A DNA stretch of 64,000 nt from Nepenthes gracilis (GCA_033239525.1 BSYO01000015.1:17793713-17857712); one strand, 5' to 3'. Positions 13,001-24,198 are shown, counted from the stretch's first letter. Numbers and translations: made by a program. Notes: generated from the letters alone by a model not told the origin.

Positions 13001-14599
13001 TTATATTATATATTTACATGAGTCTAATAATAATATCAAGTTTAAATGACCATGAAACCTTTTTACAAGCTACGAGTTGTAATGAATAAGAATTATGATA
13101 CAATACCATAAATAAAAAGATGAATTTTATGAGTAGTAATGTATTTTGAGATTCACAATTCAGCTTAAAAAAGTGAAATACATGGGCGAAATGGATCTTT
13201 AAGATAAAGAAATACTCATTAAGTAATATTAAAAGATATAAAGTGAGACTCGTTGTTAAAAAATATACTCAAAAAAAAGGAATTGATTATACAGAGACTT
13301 TTATTCTGTATCTAAGAAAGATTCTCATCGCATTATTTTGACATTGATTGCTCATTTTGATATGAAATTATAATAAATAAATATGAAAATAGTATTTTTA
13401 AATAGTAATCTAGAAGAAGATATTTATATAAAATAATTAGAAGGATTTTTCTCTAATAATGGTAAGCAATTAGTATGCAAACTCAAGAAGTCTATATATG
13501 GATTGAAATAAGCATCGGGTCAATGGTATTTAAAATTTGATGATATTATTTCTTTATTTAGTTTTAAAGAGAATATTTTGAATTAATATATATACCAGAA
13601 GGTCAGTGGGAGTAAAATTTATTTTCTTATTTTGTATGTGGATGATTTTTTACTTGCATCCAATGATAAGAGTTTATTATATGAGGTGAAATAATTTCTC
13701 TTTGATAAATTTAAAATGAAAGACATAGGCGATATATCTTATATTATTGACATTAAGATACATTGAGATAGACTACGAGATATTTTAGATTTGTCTCAAG
13801 AGACCTAATTAATAAAGTTTTATAGAGATTTTGAATAAAATATTGTTCACCAAATGTGGTACCTATTGTGAATAGTGATAGGTTTAATTTAAATCAATAT
13901 TCAAAAAATAATTTTGAACGAGAATAAATGAAAAATATTTCATTTGCTTCTACTGTTAGAAATTTGATATATGTTTAGGTATGTACAAGACCTGACATCA
14001 CATTTACAGTTGAAATGTTGGAAAGATTTTGGAATAATCTAGATATAGATCACTGAAAAGTTGCTAAAAAAGTAATGATGTATTTCGTACGACGCTGATT
14101 ATACGCCATACATACGGATCGATAATTTAGAAATATCAGCTACCTGATTGCATTTCGTTGGATGTATTGATTCACATAAATTAATATCTAGTTATATATT
14201 TATATTTGTCGGTGGAGTTATATTCGACGGAGCAAAGGTATTTGATCGCGACTTCCACTACGGAAGTCAAGTCTGTTTATTTCTATTACAAAGATGGTGT
14301 ATTTAATAAAAAATTTTATGTCTGGGTTTAGAGTGGTGGATTCCATCTCAAGGCCATTGAATATATATTGCGATAATTTAACTGTTATTTTTTTAACTAA
14401 AAATAATAAAAGTAGCAGTCCAAAATAAACATATCGACATTTAATTTTTAGTCACAAAGGAGTGCATCAAAGGAAAAAAAATTAATATTGAGCATATTAG
14501 CACTGAATTGATGATCGTTAATCATTTGACAAAAAATATGTTACCATTGAGGTTCAAGAATCATATAATTAGAATGAAATTAAGTTCCATTGTGTGATT
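10022..14599 (+). pseudogene. Copia gag-pol polyprotein remnant
   Basis: A broken polyprotein in copia order. Gag (10,030-10,620) includes GNNYKVWNDRI and MKFSSLRLTNVK-like text. A degenerate CCHC knuckle lies near 10,715-10,790. The protease begins WWIDSDS (10,853-10,873), where the catalytic D-S-G has become D-S-D. The GAG-pre-integrase region is near 11,280, and integrase (about 11,440-12,150) retains NNVVERRNRMLLDMIRS. RT (12,540-13,770) retains the YVDD active site (13,635-13,646), and RNase H/C-terminal text runs to about 14,590 (MLPLRFKNHI). Many in-frame TAA/TAG/TGA codons and frameshifts exclude function. Confidence 0.85.
12419..13547 (+). repeat. Tandem duplication within the copia RT region
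   Basis: Unit 1 (12,419-12,984) and unit 2 (12,985-13,547) both start AATCCCTAATGATTATATTA-like and end GGTATTTAAAATTTGATGATATT-like, with the same RT landmarks between (RLVVKGYTQKE, SIYGLK, QWYLKF). The copies have diverged and carry different stops, so the duplication is not recent. Confidence 0.8.
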
Positions 14600-14893
14600 T
14601 TTATTATATGGACAATAATATTAATAAAATTTTTATTTATTTGTGATATTTTTTAAAATTTTTGTATATACATTAGTTGATTATTTTGAGAATATCATCA
14701 ATTGTTCAACAAAGAATAAATATAAAGTTTATTTATAAAGTAATGTTACCATATTCGGATATGACTTGAGAGATATAATATATTATAATATATGAATGAT
14801 AATACTCATTAATAGAGAACTAATCGCCATGATTCATATATTTATTTCTTAAGATTGAGAATTGATGGATTTGGTTATCAAAAGTGAAATATG

Positions 14894-14908
14894 GACCAAG
14901 CGGGAGAA
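14894..14908 (+). promoter_or_regulatory. Polypurine tract of the copia element
   Basis: GGACCAAGCGGGAGAA directly precedes the 3' LTR, the standard position for plus-strand priming; it is interrupted by two pyrimidines, as in many copia relatives. Confidence 0.65.
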
Positions 14909-15230
14909 TATTAACCGTTCAATTTCAAAATTGAACAATTATGGTCCATGTTAATGGATGTAATCAGTTGATAACTCTACAATTAACTCTCCATTAATTC
15001 TCGTTGGTAACACCTCAATAAAATAATTGATGAAATTATCTTTAAATAAGTGGGATCTTGGTTTTGTCTCTGAACCTCTTTTGTGAAAATACACCATCAA
15101 CGTAGAGAATTTGGGTTTGAAAGCTTCAAAATCGAAAACAAAGTAGGCAATAGTAGGAAGTTAGTGATTATTTATTTTGTTCCGCATTTTAATCTTTTTA
15201 TGGATGATTAGACCGGATTAAATCCTTACA
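14909..15230 (+). repeat. 3' LTR of the copia element
   Basis: Matches the 5' LTR. It starts TATTAACCG (the canonical TG mutated to TA) and ends CCTTACA. A stretch of about 20 bp near the middle of the 5' LTR is missing here. Confidence 0.85.
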
Positions 15231-15235
15231 CGATC
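15231..15235. repeat. Target-site duplication CGATC, right copy
   Basis: Follows the ACA end of the copia 3' LTR; identical to 7353-7357. Confidence 0.85.
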
Positions 15236-15748
15236 TGGAAGCAAGTTTGAGGTTAGGAGCTCAAAGAGCGTATATCTCAATATCCAGAGTTCAATCCCCT
15301 CTCCTGTAGAAGGAAAGAAAATTTATAGGCTCCATGGAGAAGAGTATTGGCCCGAGACTCCTTTAATAGGTGGCAAATGGGGATTCGTTGGTCGCTGACT
15401 ACTAGCGGTAGCCAACGGTGTCAATTGTCGCCTTATGGTGATAAAGGAAGCGTCGTGGTACGTTGACCACGCTTGATCTGTCACTCGCGTGAGAATTGGC
15501 TGGACATTTTCAGGGAATGGCGCAAGTTGCAGTTGGCAGCGTTGACTCCATTCTCATTAGTTGGCTCCCTCTGGGTTAACGCCTACCGCTTGCAACCGCA
15601 TTCATGGGTTACAGAAGACGCTAATTGAATATTACTCCTAAGCTACCACGTAAGCTGTTGGGAAACTTGGGCATTGTTGATTGCCTAGGCTAGCATTACT
15701 TGGATTGGACTTTGCGATTCTTGGGCCTCCTTAGTGTCCGACCCAACA

Positions 15749-15753
15749 GTAGA
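15749..15753. repeat. Target-site duplication GTAGA, right copy
   Basis: Directly follows the CAACA end of the split solo LTR and matches 6977-6981. Confidence 0.8.
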
Positions 15754-17050
15754 ACTATAGATTAAAAACAAATTTAAATTTATGAGGAATAAATAACAAT
15801 TATAAAAATATTAGATTACTTAGAAATTGACCATAAAATAAAAAGAATAGATAGAATTTTGATCTTAAAAAATAGCTAATTAGGAAGTATTTAATGATTT
15901 ATTTAGGGATAGACATTTTAATAATTTGATTTTTTCCTTATAATAGGAAGTGCAATGATCATTCAACTACGTAGGCAAATGAAAGAGTGTGCCATTATTT
16001 ATATATATTTTTTGAGTATTATATATATTATACATATTAAAATTACGGAATTATTAGTTCATATTTACAATTTACTACATTTCAGATTAAAAATTTTGGT
16101 ATCCTTTGGTGATAGAGTTAGAACAGTGGGTTTATTAAAAAGATATTATTTCGTAGAGATTTAAAATGTTTATATTTAATTGTAATTGATATATAAATCA
16201 TAACAAAATACAAATTTTTATGATTTCTATTAGTAAGTATAGTTAAGCCCGGTTCTATTTCAAGTGGTCGTTGTGATGACTATTTGGGGATTTCTATTGG
16301 GGTAATATTTGACTATGTAATACTTAAATTATGTTATATTTTTAAGGGTTGAGTAAGTATAATAAATTAATAGTCAGATAGATAAAAATTAACATTATTC
16401 GGGGATATATAATAATATTTATAATGGATTTCTAATATTTTTTACAGCATCATTATCCAAAATCGATAGTCATAAGTTATGCCAATGTTATCTGATCATG
16501 GCATATACTCTGATGTATTCAAAGAGTCGACAATATAATATAAATTTATAAAGTATATAATAGGAATATTATTGTTACGTAGTGCCGCTAATATAACATA
16601 AATTAGAGGAGTATTAGGGAAATATTGTTTAATTATTTTTAATATTATGATATTTTATTTATTTTTTATATTAATATTTTTATATAAAAATAAATAAATA
16701 AATGCTATGTTCTTAAAAAATGACTAAATAGTTTTTCTAAATGCCCATAGTTTAATAATGGGCCTTGGGCCCATATAGCCACCCACATATAAGTGGCCCA
16801 ACAAATTCCTCAACAAGGGCCCAAATCCATAAATGAGAATTGCTTTGTAGAGTAAGCATGTCGTACCTCTAGAGTAAGCATGCCTCGCATGTTTTATCCC
16901 CTTCCGAAATGTTATTGCTTTGGGATTTTCTTATAATATTTTTTAATTATGTAATATCTTATTTATTTATATATTTTATATAATATAAACAGTATATATA
17001 TATATATATATAATTTTCTTAATTTTTGATTTTCAACAAATAATAATTTC
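15754..17050. other. AT-rich intergenic DNA with a GGCCCA-rich patch
   Basis: No gene seen. At 16,740-16,900 there are several GGCCCA/TGGGCC strings and a 13-bp phrase TAGAGTAAGCATG repeated twice (about 16,850 and 16,870). A TA microsatellite follows near 16,995-17,012. Confidence 0.4.
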
Positions 17051-17057
17051 AAATTAA

Positions 17058-17324
17058 ATGATTAATTTATCACCTCAAAAAATTGCAGTACATCAAATGT
17101 TCGGGGTGAAAATGTGGAGGCAGAAATGGCAGGGTGGTATGGGCAACGGAAGCGGTGGCATGGGTGGGGGCGGTGATGACAAAGAGGCTGTGCATTGGAG
17201 GCCAAATTGGGAAAATGGATACGTGGTGGTGGTGGATGCTAGAAATGTTGGTGGTGGCAACCGCATGATGGTGGGTGGTGGTGTATCGAGGCGATGGCAT
17301 GGTAGGGTGGTAGCGACACGATAA
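17058..17324 (+). other. Gly-rich 88-codon open frame, probably not a gene
   Basis: A purine-rich GGTGG/GGCGG stretch reads as a Gly-, Met- and Trp-rich peptide, but equally long frames exist on the opposite strand (His/Pro-rich). There is no domain, signal peptide or clear promoter. It is best explained as a GC-skewed low-complexity insert. Confidence 0.25.
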
Positions 17325-17859
17325 AATAATTTTTTATAATTATAAGTACAAACTTTAATATCTTGAGAGATTTTTAAAATGATCAATCTATGGCTTGTAC
17401 ATTTTCTCATATTTTATAATAAAAACTTTCATGTTATTAAGCTAAAAATTCGAACATGTAATTTAGCTAGTAAATATCAAATTTAAATAAATTTAAAAAC
17501 ATAATGTTAAAAATTAAACCCATAACTAAAATTCCAATACTCATATTTTAAGTTATTTTCATCAATTTTTATGATTCATCTAAGTTTAATACAACCCTGA
17601 TAAGGTTTTTTCATGATTAGACAGAGAATTCTGGGTTGGATTGATCACGAACGAATCCGATTTTTGCATTTTTCAATTTGGACCATACGTATCACAATTT
17701 ACAAATAAGACAGTGAGAATCCAGATATTCCCACAGAAAGATTCGCTGAAATTAAAAATTTTTCTCATAAAATAAAAAGATATAAAAAGGATGTTAAATA
17801 GTACAGAGTGCATATATGTACAAGGGATATAATAAGAATAACTTATAAAGCACCCGACC

Positions 17860-18660
17860 GACGGGCAACTCACAAGAAAAATCGAGCTCCCGGGAGTGCG
17901 CCTTAACCGAGGGTGGCTCACTAATCTGAGAATTAAGCTCCCTAGGTGCGCACGATTGATGGCCACTAATCGGGGCGGCTAAGCTCGAGTACGCCCAAGA
18001 GAGGCTCGCTAGTCTGAGATCGAGCTCCTAGATGCACACGACATGAGGATACCACTAATCGAGGACTAAACTCTTAGATGCCCCAAATGGGCGCGCTTAC
18101 TAATCGGGAGGTTAAGCCCTGAGTGCGCCCGATCACGATGGGCGACTCACCAGGTGTGGGCCAGGCTCCAGCCAAGACCCAACTAAGGGTAGCTCACTAA
18201 TCGGGATGATCGAGCTCCTAAGTGCCGGTCGAGGCGACTCGCTAATTGAAAGATCAACTCCCGAACGCACCCTATTGGGAGAGGCTCACTAGTCAAGGAC
18301 TAAGATCCCGGCAGTCTGCCCGGTGAAGAGACCACTCAGTCAAGGACTGCTCCCAAGCACTACCAGTCGATGGGATGGCTTACTAATCGAATTGGGATTG
18401 AGCTCCCGAGCCAATCCACCGAGGACGACTCACTAATCGGGAGGACCGAGCTCCGGATACGCCAATGAGGAGAAAACAATTAATCTGACCGAGCCTCTGT
18501 GCGTCCGATTGAGGACAGCCCACTAATCAAAAGGCTGAGCTCCTGAGTGCGCCCCATTGAGTGGCGGCTCACTAATAGGAAGACTGAGCTCCTGAGTATA
18601 CCCGGATGAGGGCGGCTCATTAATTTGAGGACTAAGGTCCTCGGTGCGCTCGACTGATAG
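17860..18660 (+). repeat. Minisatellite array, about 48-bp period, about 17 copies
   Basis: The phrase GGCTCACTAATCGGGAGG, then GAGCTCCCGAGTGCGCCC, recurs with substitutions. CTCACTAAT-like anchors fall near 17,863, 17,912, 17,960, 18,003, 18,050, 18,097, 18,145, 18,191, 18,233, 18,284, 18,330, 18,377, 18,426, 18,475, 18,518, 18,564 and 18,613, spaced 42-51 bp apart. Confidence 0.85.
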
Positions 18661-18959
18661 TGGCTTTGCGGTGCGCCCGTCTTCGGGGCGACTTTTCGTT
18701 CCCGGTTGTTTGGAATGTCCTTGTCGCCCCAACAATGGGGAACCCGGAAGGCACACCCATTGCCATGAGCCTGGAGCTGGCCAATGCTCGAGGAGTTGGG
18801 GGCGGAATTCTGGACTGGGTCACGGAAAGAGAGAGAGGGAGCCGCATAAACGGGCGTTCTCTGTTTGGCCGAGGGCTCGAGGAGCCCTAAACGCTGTTGA
18901 TGATGGGCTTTGAGCTCTATTTCGTTTCGATTCGAGGGAGAGCTTCTGCGCGCCATTTT

Positions 18960-19780
18960 TGGGGGGCTCTTCCAGACCCTGTTCTGATGAGGAGCTCCGG
19001 ACTCCATTGAAAGGGCTTCGTGCTCTGTTTTGGCTGAGAACACTGAGAGCATTAGTCACCACTGTTGGGGGCTCTGTTGGGCTCCGTTCTTCTCGATTTG
19101 AGGAAGGAGTAGTTGTGCTCCATTGATGCGGAGTTTTATGTTCTATTTGGCGCTGATTCGAGGGACAACCGCTTGACGTTGTTGTTGGGAGAGCTTCCTG
19201 CTTTGTTTCGCCAGAATCGGAACAGGGGAGTTGGTCGCCATTATTGGAGAGCCCTGTGCTCTGGTTAGCCCTAGAGCAACAGGGTGGAGACTTTTCGCTG
19301 GGAACCATGAGAATGCTGGGCCCCACTTTAGGGGAAACTCAATGCCCTGTTTCCGCTGCCGAACACCCAGGTGGGAGCCTCCTTGGGCTCCATTTTCCTC
19401 GATTCGAGGTTGGAGAAGCTGGGCAACGTTCGCAGGGAGTTCCCCTGAGTTCAGCTTGACCGGGGGCTTCAGGGAGCCCTGGGCGCCATTGATGAGGAGC
19501 TTGGTGCTCCCTTCCGATCCGATTCGAGGGAGAACGATTGGGCGCCATACGCCTTTGTGTCTTGCTCTGCCGAGAGGCTCTGGGCTCCATTACGAGGAGA
19601 GCTTTGTTTTGACCAGGAAGCTCAGGCCGCTGATGAAGGGGCTTCATGCTCTATTTTGTCTGAGAGCGACGGGAAAGAGCCGATCGCCATTGTTTGGTAG
19701 CTCTACTCTCTGTTTGCTCCGATGTGAAGGGGAACTGCTGGACGTCGCTATCTGAGGGGCTTCCCGATGCTCCGTTTGGC
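18960..19780 (+). repeat. Second minisatellite array, about 57-bp period
   Basis: A GAGGAGCTTCGTGCTCTGTT-like phrase followed by GATTCGAGGGAGAAC and GGGCGCCATTG recurs about 14-15 times at 50-65-bp spacing (for example near 19,013, 19,129, 19,187, 19,246, 19,374, 19,494, 19,634, 19,754). Copies are more diverged than in the array just upstream and the unit is different. Confidence 0.7.
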
Positions 19781-20078
19781 TGAGGAGTGGAGAACCGGAG
19801 CAGAGGAGCAAGACGCCGCTTGTGGGAGCTTTTCTGGGAGGCTATGCTGCTCCATTTAGGGCTCGATCCCCCCTTGCTGCTTCCCCTTTCTCCCTTTTTA
19901 TCGAGAAAGGTGACGAGCTCTTTCCTGCCGGATGAAGCCTTTCCTGTCAAAGTTATATTTTATAGCCTAACTTGAGTAATTTTATCAATCATTATCTTCT
20001 ATGGTACATTTTCATTAAACTCAATCAAAATCACCTTTGAGATGGATTTAAAACAGGCTCAGTTAAGAAATTATTATT

Positions 20079-20083
20079 CTTAT
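20079..20083. repeat. Target-site duplication CTTAT, left copy
   Basis: Identical to 21151-21155, abutting the solo LTR. Confidence 0.85.
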
Positions 20084-21150
20084 TGTTGACCCAACATAAG
20101 GCTTATAAAAGACGCCCAAATGAAAGGCGCGAGAGACAACGCCGCAGCGAGGAAGGTGAGACAGGCCCTGAGAGGCCCGAAACGGAGGCCAATGTCCTGC
20201 AGGCCAAAGTCACAAAGCAGGTTTGAGAGGACTCCGTCACCACGGGGGGCTCGAGATATCGCTAATGACATCCAGACAAGAAAAGAAGAAGCCCGAGAAC
20301 CCAGGTGAGGTCTTTGCCAGTCTCGATCACCCGGGGAAGGCGAAAAGAGACACGAGGACTCTCCTCAAAGGATCCTCCGATTGCCTTCTCAATGAATCCG
20401 CGGACCACAGAAGTAACAAGGAACGCCACACAAGGCGAGGATTACCCCACACACGGCCGATAATGCCGCCTAATGACTGCCGATTCCGGGGCGAACCCGC
20501 AACCACTACTGGGCCGCTAAAATCTAACAGGCACGCCCACAAATCAAGACTGACGCCTTTGGACCCTACGCGCCTGACACGCACTGTGCCTACCAAGAAA
20601 TGGGCTGTAGCGTGCTCCTTCCACATACGTCAAAGCATTAATTAGGGTCAATGGACAAAGGATGCCTTCCCGACCGCCCACCGGTCGCCACGTGTCTCTT
20701 TCCCAACTAAGACATTCTTCCCTATAAATACCCAACAAAATTCCTTTTCAAAGGACCCCCGACTCTCTCCTCTCTGAACTTATTCCAGAAGAAGGAAAAG
20801 CCCACACAAGAGTGATAAAGCTCTCCATGGCAAAAAAGTCTCTCTTCCCAGAGACTTAACAAAAAGAGTGACAAAGCTCCTAACAAGAGTGATAAAAAAG
20901 CTTCCCAGCGAGCAAAATCTCTTAGAAAAAGTTAAGACGAAACAACAATACAAGGAAAGAATGAACCCGCACTTTGTCTTTTGTAAAATTCCATAAAAAT
21001 AATAAGATTTCTGTAAAGCGCCTGGAAGCCTCGTGATTTCCTCCCATTTAAGAGGAGTGCTTTAATGGAAATCCGATCTTAATCTCTATCTCTACGACTT
21101 AAATCTCAAACATTCGTATTGCTCGAAAACTACGGATCCGAAACGCAACA
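20084..21150 (+). mobile_element. Solo LTR, 1,067 bp
   Basis: Starts TGTTGACCCAACA and ends CCGAAACGCAACA (TGTTG/CAACA termini), with a perfect 5-bp target duplication CTTAT on both sides (20079-20083, 21151-21155). It carries a promoter (G-box 20689-20694, TATAAATA 20723-20730) and a CTCTCTCC leader. No internal region accompanies it, so it is a solo LTR. It belongs to the same broad family as the LTR-like blocks ending at 25,066, 49,617 and 56,486 (shared TATAAATACC and ACGCAACA ends). Confidence 0.92.
20689..20730 (+). promoter_or_regulatory. LTR promoter: G-box plus TATA box
   Basis: CACGTG at 20689-20694 lies 34 bp (start to start) before TATAAATA at 20723-20730. The same arrangement occurs in two other LTRs of the window. 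Confidence 0.6.
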
Positions 21151-21155
21151 CTTAT
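21151..21155. repeat. Target-site duplication CTTAT, right copy
   Basis: Identical to 20079-20083. Confidence 0.85.
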
Positions 21156-21819
21156 GTTAGTATAAACTTTTTATTTATTTAAAAAAACTATGTAATATAA
21201 ATATAAAATATTTTATATTATAATATCTTTGGCAAAAATTAGAATTATAATTGAGCTAATTTGATTAATTAATTAATCAAAAAATTAACAAGTTGATCGA
21301 TTAGGTTGTATTTGTTGATCGAATCTTAAACATCATAACATTTTAACTAAAAGTATAAAAATATAACATATAAATCCAAGACTTAAATAAACTCATATAT
21401 TAAATTAAACTATAAATTATGAGTTTTGATAATAATTTACCAACAAATTTTCAACAAAATAAATTTCATTCAACTGTAAATACTCATATTTGTCTGATTA
21501 AGATTATTTTTAAATTCTCATCCACTGAATTAATTATTAATATTGATAAGATTATAATTATTTATCATGCAAAATATTTCTACAAATAATAAAACAAGAT
21601 ATTTGTACTTATTTTAGAAGAATTTTCTTTTTACTTTCTTAAATTTTTAATATTTATATATATATACAATTTAGTTCGAATAACCATGAATTTTTTAAAA
21701 ATTAACTTGAATTTGAACAAAAATCAAAATAAAAAATTTTAATTTGAACTTAACGATTCTATTATTTTGATTTTTGGTTCAATTTTAGCAGTTTTAATTT
21801 GAGTTATCGAGTTTAATAA

Positions 21820-22220
21820 TTTCTTTCAAATACCACTATTAGCAGAATATTACTACAATAATTCTTATTTTTAGTAACAAAATGTTTTATCACTATTAAT
21901 TATGAATTTATCAATAAAAAATTTATTGACAATATATACATTCATCTCTAGGTCATAAATAAAAGTTCATCACTAAACACTTTAGTCAGAAAATGTTATT
22001 TTGTTACTAAAAAGTTTCTTTAATGATAAAAATAATTCGTCACTAAATAATACTCTATAATAATAATAAATAATTTTACCACTAAAATATATTTTTAATG
22101 ACCATAAATTTTGTAACTAATATAAATTAAATAAGTTAATAATATATTTTTAGTGGCAAATAATTATGTCTCTAAATTATATATTTAAGTGGATAAAATT
22201 TTACCATAAATATTAAATTT
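21820..22220. repeat. GTCACTAAA-motif cluster, possibly a CACTA transposon subterminal relic
   Basis: Short motifs of the type TAGTAACAAA, GTCACTAAA, TTAGTGGCAAA and CCACTAAAA occur about eight times on both strands within 400 bp. Such motif clusters and a CACTA-like string near 21,830 are typical of decayed CACTA (EnSpm) ends. No transposase text is visible. Confidence 0.35.
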
Positions 22221-23360
22221 ATATTGATAAAAAATATACAAATGATATTCATATAATAAAATAAAATTATTTTATAATAATTTAAGAAAATTTTTTAATA
22301 CTTTCTAGCAAATTTATGAACAAATTTATATAATATCATTTTCTCTAATCTTTCAAATGCACCGAATTCATCCTATCTATATAATTTCATTTATTTGAGC
22401 AACATAAAAATTTTAAAAATAATATTATCATAAGTATTTTTTATATTTTAATAAAATTTACTTAAATTTAACATTGACAATCTGAACTTACACCTACATA
22501 CATATCTCTTACAAATTTTAAGATCATCTGACTTGACTTTTTATTCTTATCCTCGTTAAATTTATCCATCGATATATTCCAATGAGTTATATCTATATGA
22601 CTAAGAAATATTGACATAAAAAGGAGATAACTTTTAGTTAGTATTAAGTATTACAAACATAACATATACAAAAATGCAGTAAAAAGTATGATCTAATTCG
22701 TAACAATAATAATAATAATAATCACACAATAAACTTGAATAAGAAAGAACAGAGGGTGATTTGCCAATAACTAACTGTATGTAGAAGTGAAAAAAGATAT
22801 TATAAATTTACAGTTTTTAAAATTTGTATTGTAAATAATTCTTTATTAATCGAAGATCGTATATTAAAATGTAAACCACCTTTTGACTTGGTGAGCAGTT
22901 TAGCACAAAGCTTGACTTCTTTTTAATTTAGCAATTTTATTGACTATCACTGTACTTCAATCTCAATCTGAGAATTAATATCATTTTTTAAGTATCTGAG
23001 CTTTTACTGTATGAACTTTTTTTATATAATTATAGCTATTTTTATATTGGTTGAGACCCCCTTCTGTCCCACTTATATAGGTAGATAAAAATATAGTTTT
23101 ACCAATGACCATGTTCGGTAATTTTTTCATGTTCATTTATAATAATCATGATTTTTTTTATTTAACAAAAAAAAGGACCAAGCTACTCAATATTTTGAAT
23201 GCTTCCAATTCCACCGTCCCTTCATTGAATAAATGATAATTCCTCGTTCATTGGTCTATTTGTCCGTTAAACTAACTTGGTCGGTCACATTACCCAAATT
23301 TCATAAAAGAAATAAGATTTTTTTAATGCCAAGTAATTCCCTATTCTTCTTTTAGAAGAT
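22221..23360. other. AT-rich intergenic DNA
   Basis: No gene or clear repeat seen apart from a short AAT microsatellite near 22,706-22,723. Confidence 0.4.
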
Positions 23361-23379
23361 TTCTATTGAATATAATTGA

Positions 23380-23720
23380 ATTCGATGGATCTGCTATTCA
23401 TGGGCTGACCTGGATATTAAGACCCATAGCGAAGAAGCTGTCGGAAAGTCCTGACCTAGGAAGAGATCCCGCAAGCAGATATGGCAAACTTGGAATCCGA
23501 GTGGTGTTTTGGCCATCTCATTCGGTCCAATCAAAACGACCCATAATCCTTTTTTTGCACGTTAAAGCAACCTACTATAACCGATCAGAGCTATTTGACA
23601 GATATTTTAAAAATATTCGTCAACATATATATGATCGTTTTTAGAATGACAACCGCCATAATTGTAGTCAGATAATCTCTTAAAAGAAGGAATGGATAAC
23701 CGCAAACAGTCAGGATGGGC
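23380..23720. other. GC-richer patch of unknown origin
   Basis: A roughly 340-bp island with balanced composition inside AT-rich DNA. A 92-codon plus-strand frame (23366-23644) crosses it but has no recognisable domain. The abrupt composition change suggests a transposon or LTR fragment. Confidence 0.3.
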
Positions 23721-24198
23721 AAGACAAGTATCTCTAATCACATAATCATTCCCAAAAATAAATAATTGAATTATATATATTTATTTATCTATTTTATATT
23801 TATTTATTATTAAATAAATAATATGCTACGTCATTTTATAACATCTTTTAATATTTTTCTTACATTAATTTAAGAAAAAAAACTTAAACTAGAGAGAGAC
23901 TAGATTATTTTTAGAAACCAAATTTTATTCATTAAGCCTTCTGGTCGGCCTAACAAAATTTTTTATTTTTTAGGTTAAGAATAATACAATCATAATAATT
24001 ATGGTTACTTTGCTGGAAAGTAAACGTCATTTATTTTGAATGAAAGAATATTTTAAATAGTTATTTTCTTAAAAAAGTAACTTTTTTTCTATAAATTATT
24101 TTCAAAAAATTATTTTCCCAGTAAATTTTAAACTAATATAAAAAAAACTCCTAAATAAACAATACTACAACTAAAAATATGTATTTTTACAAGGATAT

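Larger units (their letters stand above)
7358..15230 (+). mobile_element. Decayed full-length Ty1/copia LTR retrotransposon
   Basis: Two LTRs in direct orientation (7358-7696 and 14909-15230) bound an internal region with a tRNA-Met-type primer site, degenerate gag-pol in copia order (gag, protease, integrase, RT, RNase H) and a purine tract before the right LTR. The perfect 5-bp target duplication CGATC (7353-7357, 15231-15235) shows it inserted as one unit into an older solo LTR. LTRs differ at roughly one base in nine over a segment aligned by eye, and the coding region is full of stops, so the element is old and dead. It hosts a second solo-LTR-like block (8363-9580) and an internal tandem duplication in the RT region. 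Confidence 0.9.
6982..15748 (+). mobile_element. Solo LTR (TGTTG...CAACA), interrupted by a copia element
   Basis: The left part is 6982-7357 and the right part 15236-15748, about 889 bp when joined. It starts TGTTGTGTCTCGG and ends GACCCAACA, a 5-bp inverted terminal repeat. It is flanked by a perfect 5-bp target duplication, GTAGA (6977-6981 and 15749-15753). No coding sequence belongs to it, so it is a solo LTR left by LTR-LTR recombination. The GC-rich, non-coding character suggests a Ty3-like or non-autonomous family; this is inference. A copia element with its own target duplication CGATC splits it, so the solo LTR is older than that insertion. Confidence 0.85.
17600..19980 (+). mobile_element. 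GC-rich LTR-like block built from minisatellite arrays
   Basis: The left end (GATCACGAACG, then ACAAATAAGACAGTGAG) resembles the upstream part of the split solo LTR (GATCACGAGCG, ACAAATAGGAGGTCAG, from about 7050). The bulk consists of two tandem arrays (17,860-18,660 and 18,960-19,780). Overlapping open frames on both strands come from the biased repeats and encode nothing recognisable. Neither end has a TG/CA terminus with a target duplication that I can place, so this may be a truncated LTR. Confidence 0.45.

Noticed and set aside
18480..19755. Several 100-190-codon frames on both strands
   Set aside because: They read through minisatellite units with biased composition, overlap one another on both strands and have no conserved domain.
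20223..20645. 140-codon frame in the solo LTR
   Set aside because: It lies wholly inside a solo LTR upstream of its TATA box, with no gag-pol similarity.
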